64,000 nucleotides of DNA from Dendrolimus kikuchii (GCA_019925095.2 CM034388.1:4362501-4426500), one strand, 5' to 3'. Counted from the stretch's first letter, positions 20,954 to 31,965 are shown. Numbers and translations are program-made. Notes: generated by a model not told the origin, from the letters alone.

Positions 20954-21490
20954 AGCTTGGGAAAGCCGCTTGTGTGGGACGTTACCTGTGTCGACACACT
21001 GGCGCCTTCTCATCTCCAGGAGTCCAAAGTTGGGGCCGGTCGCACTGTCACTTCTGCCGAAAACCTCAAACGGCTCAAATATGTAACCCTTGGAAGAGGT
21101 TACATATTTGAGCCGGTTGCGGTGGAGACTTTGGGCCCGTGGGGGCCAAGTGCCTACAAACTATTTCAAAAAATTAAAAAACGCCTAGTCGACAAAACAG
21201 GAGACCGGAAGGCTGGAGCTTACCTCGCTCAAAGGCTTAGCCTCTGTATACAGCGAGGTAATGCTGCCAGCCTTCTAGGTGCAATGCCCAGTGACAGTGG
21301 TCTGGTGGGGCTGGACGGGCTTTAATATAGGTTTTATTTTAATTTTAGTTTTTTTACTATTGTATATATATTTTTAAATTAGGTTTATTTATAGGATATT
21401 GTAGTTTTTGTTAATAGATGTTAGACTTGGTTTATTTTTAGTATTTAATTATAGTTTTGTAATAAATATTTATGGAATGTAAAATAACAC
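20954..21490 (+). pseudogene. Non-LTR element C-terminal domain and 3' UTR
   Basis: The frame to the stop after 21325 reads GKPLVWDVTCVDTLAPSH, VAVETLGPWGPSA and CIQRGNAASLLGAMP. This is a conserved C-terminal domain I associate with reverse-transcriptase-like proteins of invertebrate non-LTR elements, seen again at 32442-32870 (-). There is no ATG where the homology starts, so it is a 5'-truncated piece, not a host gene. AT-rich sequence with AATAAATA near 21460 is the likely 3' UTR. An unusual 17-bp perfect palindrome lies inside the coding part (21072-21114). Confidence 0.7.
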
Positions 21491-21558
21491 ATATTAATAT
21501 TATATACATTTTATAGTCAAAGGTCGATATGCAGTCTCTTCCCGGATTGACTGGTTTA

Positions 21559-21903
21559 TCTTAGGTTTGACCAAGGCCTTTCGACAAAACCCGAAATAAA
21601 TTCCAACTTCGGCCTTTGAGTAAAGTATTTTTAGTCAAACCTAGAAGTACCTAACTTTTTAGTCAAACGTTGAACGTAAATTAATCTGCTTCATGCTTTG
21701 CCTAGTCGATCCTAGAAACGACTAAAGCAGCCTCGGTCGAACGTCGATTTGTACTGCACTTTTTACATGTTTAATGACTGTATAAATTAGTCTCTTCTGG
21801 CTTAGACAAAAATTCGTTAGTCAAAGGCAGAAAAACATCATATTTGAACTTTGAGTAATATTTTATATCAGACTTGAAGTTTGATTAGTCAAACCCAGGA
21901 GCG
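21559..21903. mobile_element. Possible MITE with TTAGTCAAACC-type ends
   Basis: CTTAGGTTTGACCAA at the left is roughly complementary to TTAGTCAAACCCAGG at the right. Related motifs recur inside (AGTCAAACCTAG, AGTCAAACG). TSD not clear. Confidence 0.35.
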
Positions 21904-22035
21904 CCAGAGCTACGATATTTAACTATAACATATATACTAATATAAACTTTATCAATATGTGTGTAGCAACAGTAATAGCTATATACAATATTAATAATAG
22001 TAATAATAAATGATATATTATTATTATATAATATT

Positions 22036-22643
22036 CCCGCAGGGGGGCTTTGTGGCGAAGCCTTAGGTGAGTAGCGACACCTCGTACCTGACTCCGGGGG
22101 CCAAGGCAAGGCCCCCGCCTCCGTGCTTGCCTTAGCTGGCCGGCACGGAGTGGAGATCGCTAGAGCTAAGACTTAAGCTCCAGGGCTGGAAGTGATAAAT
22201 GGCATCACGTCAGAAGTAGCTACGGTGAACCTGCAGCCCACCTCTCTACACCCCTTAGCCACTCACACCCATGTTGCCCCTGTCTTAATGGCATTTTTGG
22301 GGCCCATGAAGGGAGTGGCGAGTCACCGTCTGCCCATTTTTCCATGTTCCCTGAACATTGCGACGGGCAGACGCCATAGTCCCCATATTCCCAGACCACC
22401 AGTACCACTAGCAGTTCACCCCAATAGCCCGGTACTTTTTGTCCTCATTTCCCACAATAGTTCTACACTGGCCGGGTCTTGTCCTTGGGTGCATTACTTT
22501 ATGGTGTAGACAGGGATAATCGCCGGTCAGTGTCACGCCACATTTACATTAAATTTGTCAAAGGGCCTCTACGTGTTGGCCTTTCCATGGCCCCACGCAA
22601 GCCCTCCAAATGTCCGGGCCATTTTTATGGCCCGTGGTCTTCC
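22036..22643 (+). mobile_element. R600 repeat, copy 1
   Basis: It begins CCGCAGGGGGGCTTTGTGGC and ends with a stem CGGGCCAT/ATGGCCCG (22615-22634) plus GTGGTCTTCC. The element is GC-richer than its host DNA. Small frames are open on both strands, none with a domain. Other copies: 23366 (-), 26727 (partial) and 26972. No poly(A) or TIR; class unknown. Confidence 0.7.
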
Positions 22644-22846
22644 AATGATATATTAATGTTTTGTGTATTTTAATATATATATATAAATTTAATTATTATT
22701 ATATATATCAATAAGTAAATTTACATGCAATTAGGTATTAAATCTATATATTAATACGTGAACCAAAAACATACCAAAAACTTTGCACCCCTTTTGACGA
22801 ATATTGCGCGAAAGGAGTTAGACATTTCGCACACTTATCGTTTATT

Positions 22847-23096
22847 TTTTTTTATTGCAAGAGTTCAGCAGACAGCCACTTGATGCCCTTGATGATGAAG
22901 CCCACTTGATGGAAAGCGGTTACCATCGCCTATGGACATTTGCAACACCAAAGGTGCTACAAATGCGCTGCTGATCTCTTAAGGGAGACTGGAACCTGGT
23001 CACTAATGCCGGAACACAATACGAGGTTGTTATGGCGGCATACTCTAGACCAGGGGTGGTCGCCATCCAGTCGAGCAAATACCCTATCACCTGGCA
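22847..23096 (-). mobile_element. RP-1 nested in Hel-3
   Basis: The T-rich tail and GCAAGAGTTCAGCAGACAG lead to ACCCTATCACCTGGC. Its start is truncated at the internal CCAGGTG point. Confidence 0.72.
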
Positions 23097-23365
23097 AAAG
23101 ATAGAGATCCTTATATAGAGAAGGAGTGCAGAATGCTAATTTTTTTTTAAATTATGCATAAAAATTGCATTAAATCAATAAAAAAAAACATTACACACAC
23201 TACCATGCATTTGACACGCACACGCATATATACTCTTTTGTTTATTGTTAAAGTCAAATTAACAGTGTAGCCTTGGCGAAATCTGCGATTATAGAAGTAT
23301 AGTCGTTGACAACAGAACTTTAATAACGTTCAAACTTATAATTTAAATTATTTGTATGTCTTTCG

Positions 23366-23976
23366 AGACCCCAGGCCATAAAAATGGCCCGGACATTTGG
23401 AGGGCTTGCGTGGGGCCATGGAAAGCCCAACACGTAGAGGCCTTTTGACAAATTTAATGTAAATGTGGCGTGACACTGACCGGCGATTATCCCTGTCTAC
23501 ACCATATAACAATGCACCCAAGGACAAGCCCCGGCCAGCGTAGAACTATTGTGGGAAATGAGAACAAAAAGTACCGGGCTATTGAACTAGTGAACTGCTA
23601 GTGGTACTAGGGGTCTGGGAATATGGGGACTATGGCGTCTGCCCGTCGCAATGTTCGGAGAACATGGAAAAATAGGCAGACAGTGACTCGCCACTCCCTG
23701 CATAGGCCCCAAAAAATGCCATAAAGACAGGGGCAACAGGGGTGTGAGTGGCTAAGGGATGTAGAAAGGTGGGCTGCAGGTTCACCGAAGCTACTTCTGA
23801 CGTGATGCCATTTATCACTTCCACCCCTGGAGCTTGAGTCTTAGCTCTAGCGATCTCCACTCCGTGCCGGCTGGCTAAGGCAAGCACGGAGGGGGGGGGG
23901 GCGTGTCTTGGCCCCCGGAGTCAGGTACGAGGTATCGCTACTCACCTAAGGCTTCGCCACAAAGCCCTCCTGCGGG
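23366..23976 (-). mobile_element. R600 repeat, copy 2, nested in Hel-3
   Basis: Inverted relative to copy 1 over the full length. It contains an eleven-G run at about 23890. Confidence 0.75.
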
Positions 23977-24027
23977 ATAATTTAAATTAATTATTATGGT
24001 CGAATTTCGACCACGGGCGACTACTAG

Positions 24028-24381
24028 TATTTATTAAACTGTAAGGTAATATTCTCGTATTACTTTTTTTGTAAAAATGGGGGGAGTGACTGCCTGTATA
24101 CGTCTTCGGGTAATGAATTCCACAGCCGGATAGCCTGCACAGCGAAGGATTCATTAATCAGAGTTTATTGAAATAACTAACTAAACTTCGCTTCGCTGTG
24201 GCTCAGATTCTTGTTTTAGAAACCACACACTAATTAAACGCTTGGAATTTCCCATTCAGATGGGAATTTCGGAATATCCTTTTTGAAAAAGAAACGTTTT
24301 GTAAAAAAAATAATTTTACTCATCGATTACTATTGCAGTTTTGTTACGACAAATAGACGGAAGCTGATGTTTTATTATATA
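24028..24381. other. No feature seen
   Basis: AT-rich spacer. GGAATTTCCCATTCAGATGG and GGGAATTTCGG form a weak dyad; nothing else. Confidence 0.3.
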
Positions 24382-24513
24382 CTAGTTGTTACCTAAACCT
24401 ATTTTAAAAGTAGCCTAAGTTATTCCTTATAACATCAGCTATCTGCCAGTAAAAGTCTGTCAAAATCGATCAAGCCGTTTCATAGATTAGCCGGAACAAA
24501 CAGACAGTCCGTT
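24382..24513 (-). mobile_element. Helitron-like 3' fragment
   Basis: It starts CTAGTTGTTACCTAAACC on + (3' end on minus) and contains AAAATCGATCAAGCCGTTTC, a Helitron-style head phrase. It is cut by RP-1 at 24514. Confidence 0.45.
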
Positions 24514-24806
24514 TTATCCGTGCAGGAACGGAGAAAGAATACAATTTCCTGCGGCCGGGCGGCCTGTCGTAAGAGGCGACTTAACAACCCACAGCCAGGT
24601 GGTAGGGCATTTGCAACCCTGGTCTAAAGCATGTCGCCATAACAACCTTGAGTTGTGTTCCGGCATTAGTGACCAGGTTCTAGTTTCCCTTAAGAGAGCA
24701 GCAGCGCATTTGTAACAACTTTGCTGTTGCAAATGTCCATAGGCGATGGTAACCGCTTTCCATCAAGTGGGCCGTCTGCTTGTTTGCTGATCTCCTGCAA
24801 TAAAAA
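24514..24806 (+). mobile_element. RP-1 with a small internal deletion
   Basis: Full start ATCCGTGCAGGAACGG and end CTCCTGCAATAAAAAG. The CCGACTGGATGGCTACCACC block is missing near 24614. Confidence 0.78.
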
Positions 24807-25499
24807 GAAAAGTCAGACAAAAATATTAAAAATTGATTTTGAAATCTTTATTATCATTTAGTAAAAAGCTGTTATTGATATTACAAACAGATACTTTAAT
24901 TTTATTTATATGTATAGAAAAAAAAAAATGGTGTTTAACTTGTTTACTTCGTGCCTGAAATAGGCTATATAGGTCACAAATAGCTCTAAAATCAGAGCTC
25001 GCAAATATAGCGGTCGCTCTAACCGAAACCGGTTTAGACGAGTATAAGATTTCATTCACGAATGTACAAATAATGCTTTGTTACCTATAAATAGTTGTCT
25101 GGCCTATATTGGGCGCGATCGATTTGGTATTTGGCACAAAAGTCCATTTAAAATTGTTACTTTGCTCCCGGGATGAGAAGGGGCTATTTGTGTTACAGTG
25201 AAGTGAAATCAAAGAGCAATTTATTTCTAAACAGGTATTTAATAATAACCTCTGATCAGATGATCTGTAGTTGTGGCAATTGGATAATTATCTTGTGTAG
25301 GTTGGTATGGTGATATGTTCAAAATAAATGCCAAGATTCAAATATAAACTGCTATTTATGAGTACCGCTACGTTAAGGTGTCCACAAATCACGCGACACG
25401 TCCATCGGATGCGTCCGTCGAACGCACACCAAAACCGCCACACTCTCCAGTTTTTTTTTTTGGCCAGGGAAATCCATTTGAAGACTAAGCTGCGACAGG
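24807..25499. other. No gene supported
   Basis: AT-rich, unique in the window. The ORFs at 24826 (-) and 25328 (+) show no domain. Confidence 0.35.
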
Positions 25500-25754
25500 C
25501 ACAGAAGCCTGGGGGGATGTTCGCGACCTGTGTGAGTGTATGGGATTCGCCAGATAGGTGGTGGCACTAGGCACTAGCGTGCCCGGTCAGAACCGGTGCC
25601 ACGCTATTGCCACTCCCCAGTTAGGCATACCCACTAAAACCCCTGGGTGTTCCGTCCTGCGCCTTATGCCAGGGCTACGGGAAATGGGCTGCCCGACTCC
25701 GCAGTGCCCTAGCAGGCGTGGGCCCCCCTCACAACACTCTCCAGATTGCTTTAA
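25500..25754 (+). mobile_element. GC-rich retroelement-like fragment (family S)
   Basis: ACCCACTAAAACCCCTGGGT, the GTGGCACTAG motif and TGCCAGGGCTACGGG recur in altered form at 41571-41861. The GC richness and layout suggest a LINE 5' region, but I see no domain. Confidence 0.4.
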
Positions 25755-25942
25755 CCCTTCAGCTCTTCCAAAAGCCGCAAGACTGCCACTATCACTATCT
25801 CGTAATATACCAAGAAAATATACCCATTTCATACAAATCCTATATAAACAGAGTGAGACAACAACACAATTAACGATCACGTGCACAAACGCGATCTGCA
25901 CTGTCATCGCGGACACATATGTGCTAATAGTGAGCTGAAGGG
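25755..25942. mobile_element. piggyBac-type MITE with TTAA duplication
   Basis: The ends are CCCTTCAGCTC (25755-25765) and GAGCTGAAGGG (25932-25942), perfect inverted 11-mers, with TTAA immediately outside on both sides (25751-25754 and 25943-25946). TTAA duplication and a CCC start are piggyBac hallmarks. At 188 bp it has no transposase. Confidence 0.8.
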
Positions 25943-25946
25943 TTAA

Positions 25947-26339
25947 CCCCGAACGCTCAAGGTCACGTCCGCGACTTACGACTTATAATATCATTTTAAG
26001 ATGGAACCACCACTTTGCTCTCGAACTGTCACACACGGCTAATTGGGAAGCACCACAAATTTGTGGTCAAATACAGATAATTGAAACGAACGTTCAACTG
26101 ATGCTTTCTCCCTCTAACTACATAGAATTTGTATTAGAATAAAAGAGACGATATAATTCTCTTGGTTTTGGCGCGGCAATATTTGATGGCAGCTGGCAGC
26201 TTGTGGAAAAAAATAATATTAAATTTGGACTCTCAAAGGGGTGCACACTTCAATGGACTTTCCTTATCCAGATACGTTGTAAGCCACGTCCCTCAGCCGC
26301 GTCAGTACCGACTTATAATATGCACACAACTTCATACTG
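25947..26339. other. No feature seen
   Basis: Unique sequence with no coding signal that I trust. Confidence 0.35.
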
Positions 26340-26560
26340 CTATATTTTTTTTTACAAAACCAAACCAATTTCAAACTAAAAAGCAAAAATTAATATTTTC
26401 TACGATATCTTGAGGTCGATGCCAAGTCAAACATTAAAAACAACAACTTTGCAAAATATAGTAATTTTTATGTGTTACTTCGCACTGACTTCAAGATGTT
26501 GTGGAAAATATATTTTTTTTGCTTTTTGGTTTGAAGTCGGTTTTGCTATTGTTAATTTTT
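26340..26560. repeat. Palindromic MITE-like repeat, related to 7530
   Basis: ACCAATTTCAAACTAAAAAGC pairs imperfectly with GCTTTTTGGTTTGAAGTCGG. An inner pair, TATTTTCTACGATATCTTGA and TCAAGATGTTGTGGAAAATA, mirrors the 7530 copy. Confidence 0.5.
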
Positions 26561-26726
26561 ATTTATTTATTATAGGCTTAAAAAAATGTGTTTTAAATAA
26601 TCGTATTCTGAATGAGATTATGAATAACACTTTTTATGCCTGTTTTCCACGAGACTATAAATCTTCTACAATTATTATGAGTACGGTGATAAATGCTTTT
26701 AAGTATAATAAAAATAAAATATTCCC

Positions 26727-26955
26727 AGATCCCTAGTACCACTAGCAGTTCACCCCAATAGCCCGGTACTTTTTGTTCTCATTTCCCACAATAGTCCTAC
26801 ATTGGCTGGGGCTTGTCCTTGGGTGCATTATTGTATGGTGTAGACAGGGATAATCGCCGGCCAGTGTCACGCCAGATTTATATTAAATTTGTCAAGGGGC
26901 CTTTACGTGTTGGCCTTCCCATGGCCCCACGCAAGCCCTCCAAAAGTGGTCTCTA
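26727..26955 (+). mobile_element. R600 repeat, 3' half
   Basis: It starts within R600 at CCCTAGTACCACTAGCAG and ends at GCAAGCCCTCCAAAAG, without the terminal stem. A full copy follows in the same direction. Confidence 0.7.
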
Positions 26956-26971
26956 GAGACGTAGAATAATA

Positions 26972-27582
26972 ACCCGCAGGGGGGCTTTGTGGCGAAGCCT
27001 TAGGTGAGTAGCGACACCTCGTACCTGACTCCGGGGGCCAACACAAGGCCCGCACCTCCGTGCTTGCCTTAGCCAGCCGGCAAGGAGTGGAGATCGCTAG
27101 AGCTAAGACTCAAACTCCAGGGTTGGATGTGATAAATGGCACACGTCAGAAGTAGCTTCGGTGAACTTGCAGCCCACCTCTCTACACCCCTTAGCCACTC
27201 ACACCCATGTTGCCCCTGCTTTCTATGGCATTTTTTGGGGCCCATGCAGGGACTGGCGAGTCACCGTCTGCCCATTTTTCCATGTTCTCCGAACATTGCG
27301 ACGGGCAGACGCCATAGTCCCCATATTCCCCGACCTCTAGTACCACTAGCAGTTCACCATAATAGCCCGGTACTGTTTGTCTTCATTTCCCACCATAGTC
27401 CTACACTGGCCGGGGCTTGTCCTTGGGTGCATTACTATATGGTGTAGACAGGGATAATCGCCGTTCAGTGTCACGCCACATTTACATTAAATTTGTCAAA
27501 GGTTCTGTACGTGTTGGCCTTCCCAAGGCCCCATGCAAGCCCTCCAAAAGTCTGGGCTATTTTTATGGCCCGTGCTCTACAA
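26972..27582 (+). mobile_element. R600 repeat, full copy
   Basis: It runs from CCCGCAGGGGGGCTTTG to TATTTTTATGGCCCGTG. With 26727-26955 it makes a head-to-tail pair. Confidence 0.75.
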
Positions 27583-27599
27583 AGACATACATTATTATA

Positions 27600-27830
27600 A
27601 TAATCGGCAGACAAACACACACATTGTATATCCCCAAGCTAAGCAAGTTACGCTTGTGTTATGTGTGATATACAACGGACCACTCTGGGGCCGATCCCAG
27701 ACACCCATACCATAGTAAATAACAGAAAGTTTGTTTCTGAAATTTACCATGCCGGGAATCGAACCGAAGCCTTTGCGTTCCAACGAGTTCGATCGGCTAT
27801 GACTTAGCCCGCTCAACCACAGAGGCCGCC
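27600..27830 (-). mobile_element. SINE-2, tRNA-headed
   Basis: The minus strand starts with GGCCTCTGTGGTTGAGCGGG, an A-box match (TGGTTGAGCGG). A GGTTCGATTCC B box follows, as the inverted GGAATCGAACC. The body has GGGATCGGCCCCAGAG and ends in the CTGCCGATTATTATTATAA type of tail. Other copies: 33220, 55229, 57357. Confidence 0.78.
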
Positions 27831-28470
27831 ATGTATATTTAAAGTCTTATAGGTTTCGAATGTTAAAACGGAATTTCTCTCAAATAATTATAATACAAAT
27901 ACAAGTCTCACCGCTGAAAAATATAACACTATGTCAGTTTGCTTGTTACCTTTGAATATTGGAACATTTTCCCGCGAGTTCCATACAACGTATCTGATCA
28001 AAATATTTGGCTCTTCTGAAAGCTGGAATTTGCTTTATGTTTAACTGTTTATGAGGACGATGACCTTGACTATTTTTATATAAAAATCTCTACCCACTGC
28101 CATAATGTTTCTTTCAAGGTATTACATAATTCCTTCGAGGCTGGCTGGCGGCATGTTGATAACTATACTAACCACTTTCCATTAATTGAGTCGTTACCTT
28201 TCCAATTCTATACATCTATATATATAGACATGCGATTTTTTTTTTGGAGAAAGAGAATATTATAAAATCGTATATGAGAAAGATTAAAGTTCACGAACAG
28301 ATAAACAAGTAGAAAAGAAAAGAAGAATGCCAACTAAAGTATATAAATTGGAAAAGCACCTAAATTGTATATGAGTAGGTGGCGCCATTCTACTCTCATA
28401 TTCTCTCTATCCAAGTCACTCGTCTCTCGCTTTTGGAGTTTAAGTACAATCGAAGGTTAAGTCTTGATTA
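27831..28470. other. No feature seen
   Basis: AT-rich sequence before the TIR element. No repeat shared with the window. Confidence 0.35.
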
Positions 28471-29296
28471 GGGTGCCTTTCCACCAGAGATGTGCTATGC
28501 AACGTTGCTATGGATGCGTTTGATATTCACCAATCATATTCATTGGTCGACATAGCATAGCAGTGGTGGAAACTCATTCAATTAAGCTACTTTTTGTAAT
28601 ATGTTTTACTAATTAAATATTTCATAAGTAAAATTAATTTTCTTATTTATTATTGTTATTTTATTAACAAAATTTGGTCGTTTTGGTCTTACGCCAAAAG
28701 AAAGGTTTGCACAAAATCAGCATGGTGTGGCATATAATTCCGGCACAGCAATATGCTGAGTGCAAATCTTGCTTGCTGAAAATGCGGCGTACAAATTCTC
28801 AAATTATATTCTGTGTATATCATCAGGTGGTAGGGCATTTGCCCGACTGGATGGCTACCACCCCTGGTCTAAAGTATGTCGCCATAACAACCTTGAGTTG
28901 TGTTCCGGCATTAGTGACCAGGTTCCAGTTTCCCTTAACAGAGCAGCAGCGCATTTGCAGCAACTTGCTGTTGCAAATGTCCATAGGCGATGGTAAGCGC
29001 TTTCCATCAAGTGGGCCGTCTGCCTGTCTGCTGATCTCCTGCAATAAAATATAATAAATTATAAGAATATATCGTCACTATTTCTTGAAATAAAGTTTTT
29101 CTTTCTTTCTTTTCTATATTGAAGGATGCGTGCCTTTCCTATTGTCGATACGTCTCCTAGCTCGAGCGAGGCATTAGCTTCGCACAGCTACCTTGCGGCG
29201 GGGAATTTTCACTGAAAATGCTCACATATTTTTGTAGCTTAGCCTTTACATTTTCGCAGCATAGCTGGATAGTACATCGTTGGTGGAAAGGCACCC
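28471..29296. mobile_element. TIR-3 DNA element with RP-1 inside
   Basis: The perfect 19-mer TTAGGGTGCCTTTCCACCA begins at 28468 and its inverse ends at 29299. Weaker complementarity extends about 25 bp further in. The duplicated target looks like TA, contained in the TTA/TAA borders. The superfamily is open (Tc1/mariner or Harbinger-like possible). An RP-1 copy at 28825-29050 lies inside. No transposase. Confidence 0.7.
28825..29050 (+). mobile_element. RP-1 retroposon, short form
   Basis: It starts CAGGTGGTAGGGCATTTG and ends CTCCTGCAATAAAA. Confidence 0.75.
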
Positions 29297-29299
29297 TAA

Positions 29300-29558
29300 C
29301 GAGTCCTAGCAAATAAGAAGAAAGCTCATCTAATTGGAAGTGTTTACCGTTGCCTAAGACGTTTGCAACACCAAGGATAAAGATAGAAGAATAAGAGAGA
29401 TGGAATAAGAGGATGAGATGGGGGGGGGGGGCTTGTAACTAGACATTAAGCCAACACCTTTCAGTGTTAAAGTTATCAAATTCTCCTTGCAAAACATAAC
29501 TGATATTTTTTAATACGATTTAAATTTTTATACAAGTTAATAAAGCCGTGGTAATTTG
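29300..29558. other. Spacer with RP-1 relic and G-run
   Basis: 29330-29376 (AAGTGTTTACCGTTGCC and TTTGCAACACCAAG) is a diverged RP-1 scrap on minus; a run of ten or so G lies near 29421. Confidence 0.4.
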
Positions 29559-29810
29559 TGGTTGACGCGTTCGCGTCTCCCAGTTTTCTGACTTAATATT
29601 TACATATCAATCACTACCTGCGACGGTAAAGGAAATATCGTATTGTGTCAAACCTACCAATCCTAAGGACAAGCTTGGCGGTTACTTTTTTACCATTTTT
29701 TATTGCTAGTGGCTAGCAAGAAACAAGCAAATAGCTCACCCGATGGAAAGTGGTTACCGCCGCCTATAAACATTTGCGACACCAAGGGTGCTATCAACGC
29801 TTTACCAGCC
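29559..29810. mobile_element. Diverged SINE-1 piece followed by RP-1 piece
   Basis: 29559-29690 (+) keeps CAGTTTTCTGACTTAAT and AAGGACAAGCTTGGCGG of SINE-1. 29697-29810 (-) keeps CGATGGAAAGTGGTTACCGC and ACATTTGCGACACCAA of RP-1. Confidence 0.5.
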
Positions 29811-30134
29811 TATAACATATTTTATAACGCCCTTCCTAAACGACCCCATATCAGAGGGAAAACCGGGACTGGAAGTTCTCTCCAAGTTGTTATTGTAAGC
29901 GGATAAACTTTCTAGAGAAGCGTTGCATAGTTGAGCATGGTAGCTCAAGGAAATGGCTACAGTACAGCTTTGCGATTGACCATTATCTCGCCCTATCTTT
30001 ATCGGAAATATGATCTAGGATGGAACATGCTTACCTAGAGGGTACATTTTAACAGGTCACTAGATTCCGGTGGGTTCCATTCTTTGCGGTGTCCAGAGGG
30101 AAGGTGAACGCGGAGCGCTTTGTGTACTACCCAC
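29811..30134. other. No feature seen
   Basis: Unique sequence, no coding domain. Confidence 0.35.
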
Positions 30135-30186
30135 TACCCTAAAACTAGAGACACCCGATCCCATCAGTGAGACGTTTATGGGCTGT
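30135..30186 (+). mobile_element. SINE-1 3' end
   Basis: CCCATCAGTGAGACGTTTAT and GGGCTG match the SINE-1 terminus. The RTE copy begins just after it. Confidence 0.55.
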
Positions 30187-30194
30187 TATAAGTT

Positions 30195-30764
30195 TGAATG
30201 GAGCGTTAGGTAAACTTCTAGGCACTAAGAACCTCAGCCAGAAGGCCCAGCTCGCCATACACAACGCGGTGCTGGTACCTACGCTCACGTATGGAAGCGA
30301 GAGTTGGGTATGGAAGAGAGAGCATGAAAGTAGAGTAAACGCGGTTGAGATGCGAGCACTGCGCAAAATCTGCGGAGTGACGCTAGCGGACCGCGTTCGT
30401 AATACCGAAGTAAGAAAGAGAGTTGGTCTGAAAGAGAGTGTCGGGGTGAAGGTAAGGAAAGGAATGCTCCGGTGGTTCGGGCATGTGGAAAGAATGCATG
30501 ATGAAAGAATGACTAAACAGATATACAATGCAAAAGTGGATGGATGCAGAAGTCGTGGAAGGCCACGACACACCTTCCATGATCAAATTGATCGTGTACT
30601 AGCGGAGGGTGATGTCAGGAGCCTTAAGAACAGACGAGTGTGCATGACAAGAGTTATGAATGTCAAAGAAGCAAGTGAGGTGTGTAAGAATGGGCCTAAA
30701 TGGCGCTCTGTTGTTCGTGCCTACCCCGCAAGGGAACTGGCGTGAAGTTATGTATGTATGTATG
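30195..30764 (+). pseudogene. RTE-like LINE, longest copy: RT C-terminal region
   Basis: About 180 codons are open: NGALGKLLGTKNLSQKAQ, AVLVPTLTYGSESW, NAVEMRALRKICGV, RWFGHVERM, GCRSRGRPR and then AYPARELA with a stop. VLVPTLTYGSE is the RTE-style block after the RT palm; the RT catalytic YxDD region and endonuclease are gone. The ATG that opens the longer frame at 30167 lies in the upstream SINE and is not native. The 3' tail is (ATGT)n. TATAAGTT at 30187-30194 and 30765-30772 is a TSD, partly merged with the tail. Confidence 0.88.
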
Positions 30765-30772
30765 TATAAGTT

Positions 30773-31051
30773 CACAAAATATCTGTAGAAATTACAAAAC
30801 GTAAAATCTAATAACAGTTCCACAAATGCGGCCGGCGCGAAAAATTCAAGAGATTACGCTGTGATATGGCAACCTGCCAGAAAGGCAACAAGTTTTGCCA
30901 ACACCACTACTCATCTACATACATATTACATGTTATTGGAAAAGTATTGAAAAGCTTATATACCTACCCAAGTGTTGTTAGATTACTTTATTATTGTAAC
31001 GAGTTCGAATATCGACTGGATATTTGATATTGGTAGTCGAGTTATTCTAAT
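30773..31051. other. No feature seen
   Basis: AT-rich spacer. Confidence 0.35.
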
Positions 31052-31965
31052 CCAGGGGTGTTGGTGCCAACACTAATGTATAGCAGTGAAAATTGATTAT
31101 GGGAGAAGAAACATGAAAATATTGTTGCGAGTTGCAGGACTCGAATTAAAATACCGTTGGAATTATTATAGAGTTTATTAGAACTATACAGGTACAAATA
31201 TAACCGAACGCAACAAGTCCAAACGTAATGCGCAATTCAATAACACGCACAAAGTCTATCACTAAATAGATTACCGAATGTACACAAGTCCTAATTCGCT
31301 CGTGGTTATCGCTTGACTGCCTCATCTCTCAATTGGGGCATTGCTTTATACTGCACAGATGCAATGTGTCTGCCCGACAACGTGACCGAATTTCCTAGAA
31401 TCAGTTTGTACTTTAAATCCGAGACACCTGGCAGTGATCACAATACAACAATAGGCCGTAAAAGATTACAATACACAATGGACAGTTTTTTAATCACAAT
31501 TTTTAAACACTAAGTAAACAAAAGAAGTCTAAATGCCGAAAGGTAGTAAAACGTGTTTCTACAGGTATGAAGGTGTGAATTTGCCTTTGTCGGCGTCTAA
31601 GTCGTAACAATATGATAAATGCAGTAGAAACGAGAGATTTGGAAAGTATATGTAAGGTTTAGATGAATGATGTGATAAGGAACAGTCTGATATAGGGGGA
31701 ACATTGTAGATTTAAAGAGCACGTGATTATGGTGATTTGGACAGAGAGGACAACAGTGTAGGTGGTAGATTTGATGCTGGAGGACCGCGACGTACATTCA
31801 TACCGCGATCATATTGCAGATGCCTCAAATAATAACCAAGTAAAAAGCATCTATAATAAACGTTGATCAACGAAAGGAGATGAAGCAAAAGATATATGTT
31901 AAAATTATAGCAAATAGAAAACCATCGTCTCTGTCTACCCCTATAGAAAATAATGTGTATGTATC
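31052..31965 (+). pseudogene. Diverged RTE-like LINE split by a solo LTR
   Basis: 31052-31122 reads GVLVPTLMYSSEN, stop, LWEKKHEN; after the LTR the same frame goes on as MINAVETRDLESICKV. Both align with the copy at 30195, so the LTR went into an existing LINE. Several stops and frame shifts mark it as old. The end near 31925 (ACCATCGTCTCTGTCTACCC) matches the LINE end at 34760. Confidence 0.7.
31123..31609 (-). mobile_element. Solo LTR (LTR-1), copy 1
   Basis: Ends TGTTGC and GTAACA, flanked by ATAT (31119-31122 and 31610-31613). On the minus strand a TATA-like AGTATAAAGC precedes AATAAACTC, so the LTR reads leftward. A 4-bp ATAT duplication is typical of part of the Ty3/Gypsy group (17.6/297-like). 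No internal genes remain. Confidence 0.78.

Larger units (their letters stand above)
22743..24027 (+). mobile_element. Hel-3 Helitron carrying two nested insertions
   Basis: It starts TCTATATATTAATACGTG and ends with the stem TGGTCGAA/TTCGACCA and CTAG at 24024-24027. RP-1 (22847-23096) and R600 (23366-23976), both on minus, interrupt a body that matches 14449-14812 when they are ignored. Confidence 0.75.

Noticed and set aside
25558..25938. 126-codon plus ORF
   Set aside because: It spans a GC-rich retroelement-like piece and a piggyBac MITE; composition is mixed and no domain is seen.
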